Source: Brienomyrus brachyistius (Eukaryota; Chordata; Actinopteri; Osteoglossiformes; Mormyridae). From it: 64,000 nucleotides of DNA. The first letter of the stretch is position 1. The number at the start of each line of letters is the position of its first letter. Below, in pieces: positions 58,517-64,000 of the stretch. Both the position numbers and the translations under genes were made by a program. The stretch is taken from contig NC_064540.1 of NCBI RefSeq assembly GCF_023856365.1, positions 558,001-622,000 on the forward strand, read 5' to 3'. The notes under the pieces are model-generated. The model was not told where the DNA came from. It worked only from the letters and a program-made list of their open reading frames with translations, and did no database searches.

Positions 58517-58675
58517 ATGCGAGAAGACGAGGTGGACTCCCCGTGTGGGAACGGGGAGGATAACACGGCCCGGGAAATCATGGAGGCGCTGTGCCAAGAG
58601 TTGAATATGGACGAGCAGACGGCGGACGAAGCTATGCAAAATTTCACTGCCGTCTGGGATACGTACACGCTGGAG
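58517..58675 (+). CDS. rbl1: rbl1 exon 1 (residues 1-53)
   Basis: The first ATG of the frame (C at -3, a modest context) begins MREDEVDSPCGNGED. Then MEALCQELNMDEQTADEAMQ follows; the ALCQELN block is typical of p107 rather than p130. Phase 0; donor GTGAGG. Confidence 0.92.
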
Positions 58676-61600
58676 GTGAGGGAAATTCAACATGAAGTAG
58701 CGTCTTCACCTCATCTCTCGCGTTTATTAACGACAGAATCGTTAAACCTCGGAAAGGTAGTTGTATCTTCGTGTTTGTGAAGTTGACAGTTTGTTCAGCT
58801 GAATATTTTTGTCGGGTAACTAACCAGAAGTCGGACTAGTCAACAACTTTGCTGCGCGTTTGTGTTTAAGCAGTGGGATGATGCGTCGTTGAAGTTAAAA
58901 ATAATACAAAAAACTGCGGCGTGATCCTGGTGCCGCAACAGTAATGTGGATTTTATTGAATTGCATAACTCGCCATATATTTACGTTTGGTTGGGCAAAA
59001 TGCTTCTGTGTTTAGTTTGCCTCGATTTGTAATATGCTGTCATTGCCCCAAATTTTGGTATTTTTCTTATATCGCATTTCCGCTCCATCTCTGGTTTGAT
59101 CTGAAATGAATGGAAATATCCTTTGCGGCTTGTCCTTTGCATTGAACTGGTGTTTTGCGAGTCCATTAGATGATCATTATTTTGTGTATTTGCAGTGTGT
59201 AGCGGCACTCCTACATACAGTTTGGACAATTCGCCATTAGGGTAATAACTAGTGCAAGAAACCAAAAATAATACTATTACAACCTAACGAATTGGTGACA
59301 AAGCAAAAAGTACTTCTGGAAAATCGCATCAAATGGAACCGTGCAGGTAGCAGCACCAAACCTTATGAGTGTATCAACTGGAGTTGGGTAGGATTTTTTA
59401 AAACTCCATTCCAATGCTAGGGATTGCACATGCGCAATTGGTCTGTGTGTGTTTACAGCTCCACGCGGCTAACCCCCCACCCCCGTTTGTTGGGAATGGT
59501 TCACCTCACATAAAATGAGGTGTACTACAGAAGAGGAGTAACGTTATTTTACGGGATGGCTATTATAGCAGTGGGAGTACATTTATTAGTTTCTGTTATA
59601 ATGAAACTGGGTTTGCTCGATTAATTTGTGCAGTGTTCACACGCAAATTTATTAGTAATTTATTTTCTGTGCTTAATTGACGGCGACGTTGCATTTTTGT
59701 ATTTGTAAGGTGAAAGCAACACAAGTCATAAGACAGGGTTGTGCTGTTACTGTTTCATTTCTTATCATCACTGGAGTTCCAAGTATAAAAATCGGTACGG
59801 CACCTGACAATGAATAACAAATAATAGAAAATAACACTAAATAGACTCGACATGTATTTTATACATATAGCAGAGATGCAATGGAGGCAGAGCTTGGGGG
59901 AATAAAGTCCGTTTTTTGAAGAGGATTACTGCCTTAGAAAAAAAAACTGTCCCTGAAAGTTGGAGACTGATCCCTTAAGGTCCATACCTGTCTGAGAAGG
60001 GGGAGGATGGAGAAAAATTGCTGTGCAGATGACTGGACCTGATGTTTGTCTTAGGCAGTATATTAACTATGTGTCCTGGACTGTTCTGAGCTGTGCACTG
60101 CTAACCCTCTTCCTTGTCTCCATCATCCCAGTGCCTGTCTTGCTTGTATCACTATGACACAATGAGTTGTCTTGTCTTGATTATCCTGCCCCCCCCCCCC
60201 CCCCCCCAAGAAAAAAAAACTGCCCCAACGTCCATGCTACACAACTCTGTAAGGTGCCAGAAATGCATCTTTCATTGATATGGCAGTTCTGATTAAGGCA
60301 AAAGCTTTATGAGAAGCCCAGCCCATTTGCTTTTTTGGGTCAGGGTGTGGTTGCAGTATTGATGTGTCTTTGGTGCTGCTTCTCAGGGGGAGCTGGTCCA
60401 CTGGCTTGCCTGTGCCCTCTATGCAGCCTGCCGCAAGGGCAGCACACCCACTGTGGGCAAGGGGGTGATGGAGGGAAATTGTGTGTCACTCACCAGAATC
60501 CTGCGGTGCTCCAAGCTTAGGTGAGGATAGACTCCCAATTTGCCTGATTTGGTTTGTTTTCCATTTACACTGTGTGCAGATTTATTAGACTTGTGTGTAT
60601 TTTGCTTGTATCTTCTCTTCTGACCAATAATTTTAGTCCAGATTAATTACAGATTAAGAATGGATATCACAAGATGGAGCGTACTCAGTATTTGGTCTGA
60701 GTACTTTTGGTACTTTGAAGTAAAACATGAAACAGTAGATACTTCCCTGTGCAGAATGATTAAGCAAATAAGTATTGCTATTGAAATGGGCCAAAAAGGG
60801 ACCTTGCAGAGAGTGGAAAAACATAACAGTTAAGTGCCAGTCAGAGCGATTTAAAACCATCGAAATTGCCAGCATTTAAAAATTTAACTTAAAGATCTAC
60901 TGTCAATTTCTAGAGGACACCTTCTTCAAATGCTCGTATAAGAAGTCATCCACTTTCAGAAAGGTTATGATATTCATGCAGGACAGTGCCCCTTCCTGTG
61001 TAAAAAAGTATTCTATAGATGGGCTTGATGGTCATTGAGTAGAAAGGTTATACAGGACATTAAACTTGGCAAAGTGAATGGTACAGAATGGCCGATAGTT
61101 TGCTATTCCTTATGCAGACTGAAAAACTGAAACTATTTTTTATTTTTTCTGTTTATGGTGAAGAGAGAAATCCAGTTAGTTTCCGAACACCTAATAATTG
61201 TGCACAATAATAATTTTTTCCCTTTGTGACAGACTTATGTTTTCTCTCTAAATAAACTTACTTAGAGCAAAATAACTTCTGAATTCACTTTCCAGTCCCT
61301 AAATTCTGCTGAAAATTATTTCCAGGAATAGCACTTACCTAATAATTCTCCAGACAGTATAGTTTAAGCAGACCTGTAAGTTCTGGCCTTGTTTTGATAC
61401 TTGTCCTTTTCTTCCCCTCTTAAAACGGCAGTTTGATTCAGTTCTTCTGTAAGATGAAGAAGTGGTCGGACATGTCTAATTTGTCCCAGGACTTCCGAGA
61501 TAAGGTTGGGCACTTGGAGAGAAATTTTGAAGTGACGACGGTGATCTTTAGGAAGTTTGAACCCATCTTCATGAGCATGTTCCAGAATCCTCAGGGGGAA

Positions 61601-64000
61601 CCTTCACGACAGCCTAGGAGCAGAAAGCACAGGTACTGTATCAAACCTCCACATCTAATCAGTGACCTAGGCACTTGGTGCTGCTGTCCTTTTCAGTTTC
61701 ATTAATATAAGGAGCAGTTCAGTAATTGATTTTAATCCCCCCCCCTTTTTTATTTTAAGGCGGCTGCCCTGTCACATAAGTGATGTCTTCAAATTTTGCT
61801 GGACTCTCTTTGTGTACACAAAAGGTAGGGCCTCCCACTTAAAACTTTTCATTAGAGGTCGATCCTGATTATAGGCTTTCGAGTGGCCAATGCCAATACT
61901 TTTTTTTTGTGCGGAGGGGGTTGGGTGGCTGATGCGCCATTTTTAGTGGAAAAATAACAATTAATTCAGTAAAACAACAGCTTCACTTTACATATTTAAC
62001 ATTAATAGCATTCAGAAATGAATTTTTAACTCTAGATATCAATCGCATGTTGAACAAGGCCATACAGCATTTTAAAAGACCACAATCAGTTCTGTTTCTT
62101 TGGCGTTTGATTCAGTTTCTGACAGAAGTAACAAAATTATGTTTCAAAACAGATCATTTTGGCTTGTGCCAGTGTTATTCATGATGCGAACCTGATGTGC
62201 CTTTGGCTGCCGTGTAGGTTCACTGCTGTAGGTTCTGATAAAGCTCACTGCAGCAGCTGATGAAGTGAGCGGTCCGTGTGGCTGCTTGTCAATCGCACAC
62301 AGCCACACACCGCAATCACAGTGTCGGCCACGTAGTCTGATTAATCGGCCGACGCCATGAAATGCTTAATAACCGGCTGCCCCGCCCCCTCTCCCATCGA
62401 CCTCTAGTACAAATGGTAACATTTACCGTACATTGTAGCTAATGTGGTTGGTGGTTCAGTAACTTCACGCCGCAGAAACTGACTTTTGACGCGACTACAC
62501 AGGGAATTTCCGCATGATTGGCGACGACCTCGTGAACTCGTATCACCTCCTCCTCTGCTGCCTGGATTTGGCGTTTGCTAATGCGCTTCTGTGTGCCAAC
62601 CGAAAAGACCTCATCAATCCATCCTTCAAGGGTAACGGCCCAGTCTGTCATGATTTGGGTATTTGCTTTCCTGGGGGGGGGGGGGGGTTTAAAAGCTAAT
62701 GCTTTATGTTGATGGTGTGTGTGTTTTTTGTGCAGGTCTGCCTTGCCCTAAGAATCAGGACTACCTTAGCCCTGCTTATACCCCGCCAGAGAAGCCCCCA
62801 TGCATGCTGGAAAAGTTGTGTGAACTGCATGACGGGCTGGTTCTAGAGGCCAAGGGGATTAAGGAGCACTATTTCAAACCCTACATTAAAAAGCTATTCG
62901 AGAGACAGGTACTGTCCCCTCTGAAGTTGCCCTTGCAATCTATAAGTTTGTCCTGCAACTCGCTGAAATGAATTAAGTTGAGTTTCATCCATCTTCTAAC
63001 AACTTGTCCAGGCCTTGGGGGGCTGGTGTCTCCCCAGACAGTTAAAGGCACTAGGCAGCAGTGCATTTTGAATGAGGTGCCGTTTCAGGCCGTTTATAGA
63101 TGCCGTTTAGTCTAACTGCGTGTCTTTGGAAACCTGCCCGACGTGGGTAGAACATGCAAACTCCACATATAGTCTACAGTCTTCAGACCAGATCGGCTTG
63201 AACCAGCAACCTTTGGGTTGACAATCTGGTAGATTAACCACGAGGCTGTTATGCTTTCTGTGGGGCCACTGGGTCTGTAGTCTGGGTCTGGGTGGGTATG
63301 TAGTCTGACTGGAAGTGGAAACGGCCTTTTCACACCATTATAGGTGACTCAGGTCATAATGTGTTTTTTTTCTTTCTAGATTTTGAAAGGGAATGAATTG
63401 TTGCTCACTGAACTCCTGGACACCCCTAACTTCATAGATAATAAGTAAGCGATGACCACCCCACTCTCCTCCTCTTCCTCGGCTCTGTCACTTCACGTTT
63501 ATAATGAAATTGCTGGACAAAATCCACCAATGATGTAACATGAATGATGGAACAATTGACCTTTTTATCGTTCTTTGTTGTCTTTCTGGCGACTTGCACT
63601 AGTTTTTACATTATTTGAAGGCTGGACTTTATCTCCCGTTTTAAACTGTCTTTAGTTCCTTTAGCCACTTTAAATCTTTCTCCCCTCTCTATCTGTGTAC
63701 TCAGTCATCCCACAACTAATTGCGTCCCTCTACTAATTGCGGACCTTTCCTCTGTTTCTGATCGCCAACTTGTCTGCCTCCTCCCCCAGCAAGGCGGTTA
63801 ACCGGGAGTATGAGGAGTATGTGCTGACAGGCGGGGATTTCGACGAGCGCGTGTTCTTGGGTGCGGACGCTGATGAGGAGATCGGCACTCCCCGCAAAGC
63901 CACGGCGTCTGAGCTCCCCGAGGGACAGCTGTCCTGCCGCCTGCAGATGGAGTGCAACTTGCAGCAGCACTTCGAGAAGGTGCAGCTGGAGCTGCGGCCG
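58517..64000 (+). CDS. rbl1: rbl1 (p107), 5' part, truncated by window end
   Basis: A retinoblastoma-like pocket protein that represses E2F4/5 targets in the DREAM complex during G0/G1 and can inhibit cyclin-CDK2. Eight exons, listed individually, give the first 372 or so residues; human p107 has about 1068. The present part covers the N-terminal cyclin-fold domain (about 40-230) and the segment up to the start of pocket A; the pocket lies beyond the window. Diagnostic p107 stretches are VGKGVMEGNCVSLTRIL, FCWTLFVYTKGNFRMIGDD, and GGDFDERVFLGADADEEIGT with PRK after it. p130 differs at these sites (for example VSKGTVEGNYVSLTRIL). All junctions are in phase and no stops occur. Codon use is less GC3-biased than in chd6. 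Located about 1.3 kb after chd6. Confidence 0.93.
58676..60386 (+). other. rbl1: rbl1 intron 1 (1.7 kb)
   Basis: AT-rich. Contains a C(19) run at 60189-60207 followed by an A-rich stretch. No repeat family or additional exon recognised. Confidence 0.65.
60387..60520 (+). CDS. rbl1: rbl1 exon 2 (residues 54-98)
   Basis: Encodes GELVHWLACALYAACRKGST and PTVGKGVMEGNCVSLTRIL, part of the N-terminal cyclin fold. Ends two bases into the Ser codon; donor GTGAGG. Confidence 0.94.
60521..61431 (+). other. rbl1: rbl1 intron 2
   Basis: 911 bp of AT-rich sequence in which I recognise no repeat or gene. Confidence 0.65.
61432..61632 (+). CDS. rbl1: rbl1 exon 3 (residues 98-165)
   Basis: Encodes LIQFFCKMKKWSDMSNLSQD, then LERNFEVTTVIFRKFEPIF and a basic end (QPRSRKHR). 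Acceptor ACGGCAG; donor GTACTG. Confidence 0.94.
61760..61824 (+). CDS. rbl1: rbl1 exon 4 (residues 165-187)
   Basis: Encodes RLPCHISDVFKFCWTLFVYT and Lys, the conserved FCWTLFVYTK helix. Donor GTAGGG. Confidence 0.94.
61853..62406. mobile_element. DNA-transposon-like element with 11-bp TIRs
   Basis: Perfect terminal inverted repeats TAGAGGTCGAT (61853-61863) and ATCGACCTCTA (62396-62406) bound 554 bp in rbl1 intron 4. If TA is the target duplication, the element proper starts GAGGTCGAT. No transposase frame; superfamily not assigned. Confidence 0.7.
62503..62631 (+). CDS. rbl1: rbl1 exon 5 (residues 187-230)
   Basis: Encodes GNFRMIGDDLVNSYHLLLCC and LDLAFANALLCANRKDLINP. Donor GTAACG. Confidence 0.95.
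62673..62687. repeat. G(15) homopolymer
   Basis: A G run in the 104-bp rbl1 intron 5, 48 bp upstream of the exon 6 acceptor. Confidence 0.95.
62736..62908 (+). CDS. rbl1: rbl1 exon 6 (residues 230-287)
   Basis: Encodes GLPCPKNQDYLSPAYTPPEK, then LEKLCELHDGLVLEAKGIKE and HYFKPYIKKLFERQ. Phase 0 end; donor GTACTG. Confidence 0.95.
63105..63285 (-). mobile_element. Reverse SINE fragment
   Basis: On the plus strand it reads TGTCTTTGGAAACCTGCCCG, AGAACATGCAAACTCCACAT and GGTAGATTAACCACGAGGCT. These are reverse-complement core and head of the Mermaid/V-SINE-like family. It lies in rbl1 intron 6. Confidence 0.7.
63380..63444 (+). CDS. rbl1: rbl1 exon 7 (residues 288-309)
   Basis: Encodes ILKGNELLLTELLDTPNFID and Asn. 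Ends two bases into a codon; donor GTAAGC. Confidence 0.93.
63445..63789 (+). other. rbl1: rbl1 intron 7
   Basis: 345 bp with a pyrimidine-rich 3' end; no repeat recognised. Confidence 0.7.
63790..63979 (+). CDS. rbl1: rbl1 exon 8 (residues 309-372), end uncertain
   Basis: Encodes KAVNREYEEYVLTGGDFDE, RVFLGADADEEIGTPRK and ECNLQQHFEK. A possible donor (AAG then GTGCAG) at 63980 fits the human boundary region (LQQHFEK then KRSF). The frame also stays open to the window end, so the exon may run past 64000. Confidence 0.88.

Noticed and set aside
58517..63979. Identity as rbl2 (p130)
   Set aside because: EALCQELN, VGKGVMEGNCVSL, FCWTLFVYTKGNFRMIGDD and DFDERVFLGADADEEIGT agree with p107 and differ from p130.

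Overview
The window is vertebrate nuclear DNA, most likely from a ray-finned fish. The coding exons are GC3-rich, short and spliced with GT-AG borders, and sit in AT-rich introns. Dispersed repeats are of fish type: a tRNA-headed SINE with a Mermaid/V-SINE-like core, a dead Tc1 element, hAT elements with 8-bp target-site duplications, and a LINE fragment. I cannot name the species. No prokaryotic features (operons, CRISPR arrays, origins) are present.

There are two protein-coding genes, both on the + strand. (1) chd6 fills about 3.0-57.2 kb. A CCAAT/CpG promoter with a probable non-coding exon 1 lies at 2.87-3.1 kb. Intron 1 is 17 kb, and a tiny exon carries the start codon at 20302. Thirty-six coding exons then join without a single phase conflict into a 2864-residue reading frame (8595 nt including the stop), ending at 53381. 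The 3' UTR is about 3.8 kb. The protein is a class III CHD nucleosome remodeller: basic N-terminus, two chromodomains, SNF2 ATPase ([20 protein letters not shown]), SANT/SLIDE-like region, a long acidic linker and a BRK-type C-terminus. (2) rbl1 (p107) starts at 58517. Eight exons encode the first 372 or so residues, the amino-terminal cyclin-like domain; the window ends before the pocket. Its promoter has an E2F-type site overlapping a CCAAT box. Only about 1.3 kb separates the two genes.

The CHD6 and p107 assignments rest on residue-level likeness to those paralogs rather than to CHD7/8/9 or p130. The pairing is informative because human CHD9 and RBL2 are neighbours, so the window looks like the other half of an ancient duplicated CHD-RBL pair.

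By region: 1-2.87 kb is upstream DNA with one full-length SINE. 3.1-20.3 kb is intron 1, with several SINEs, a Tc1 fossil (12.5-13.7 kb), a hAT element with a nested SINE (15.8-17.0 kb) and an antisense LINE remnant (18.1-18.8 kb). 20.3-26.6 kb is intron 2, with a CpG-rich block (22.8-24.2 kb) and a 52-bp minisatellite. 26.5-53.4 kb holds the dense exons. 53.4-57.2 kb is the 3' UTR, and 58.3-64 kb is the rbl1 promoter and 5' exons.

I found no wholly new system. The points most worth checking are an out-of-frame upstream ATG overlapping the CHD6 N-terminus, two consecutive probable GC-AG introns, a 60-bp tandem duplication that copies a splice donor, retained BRK exons in CHD6, and a possible internal promoter. 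Domain and ortholog statements come from memory of the families, not from a search.
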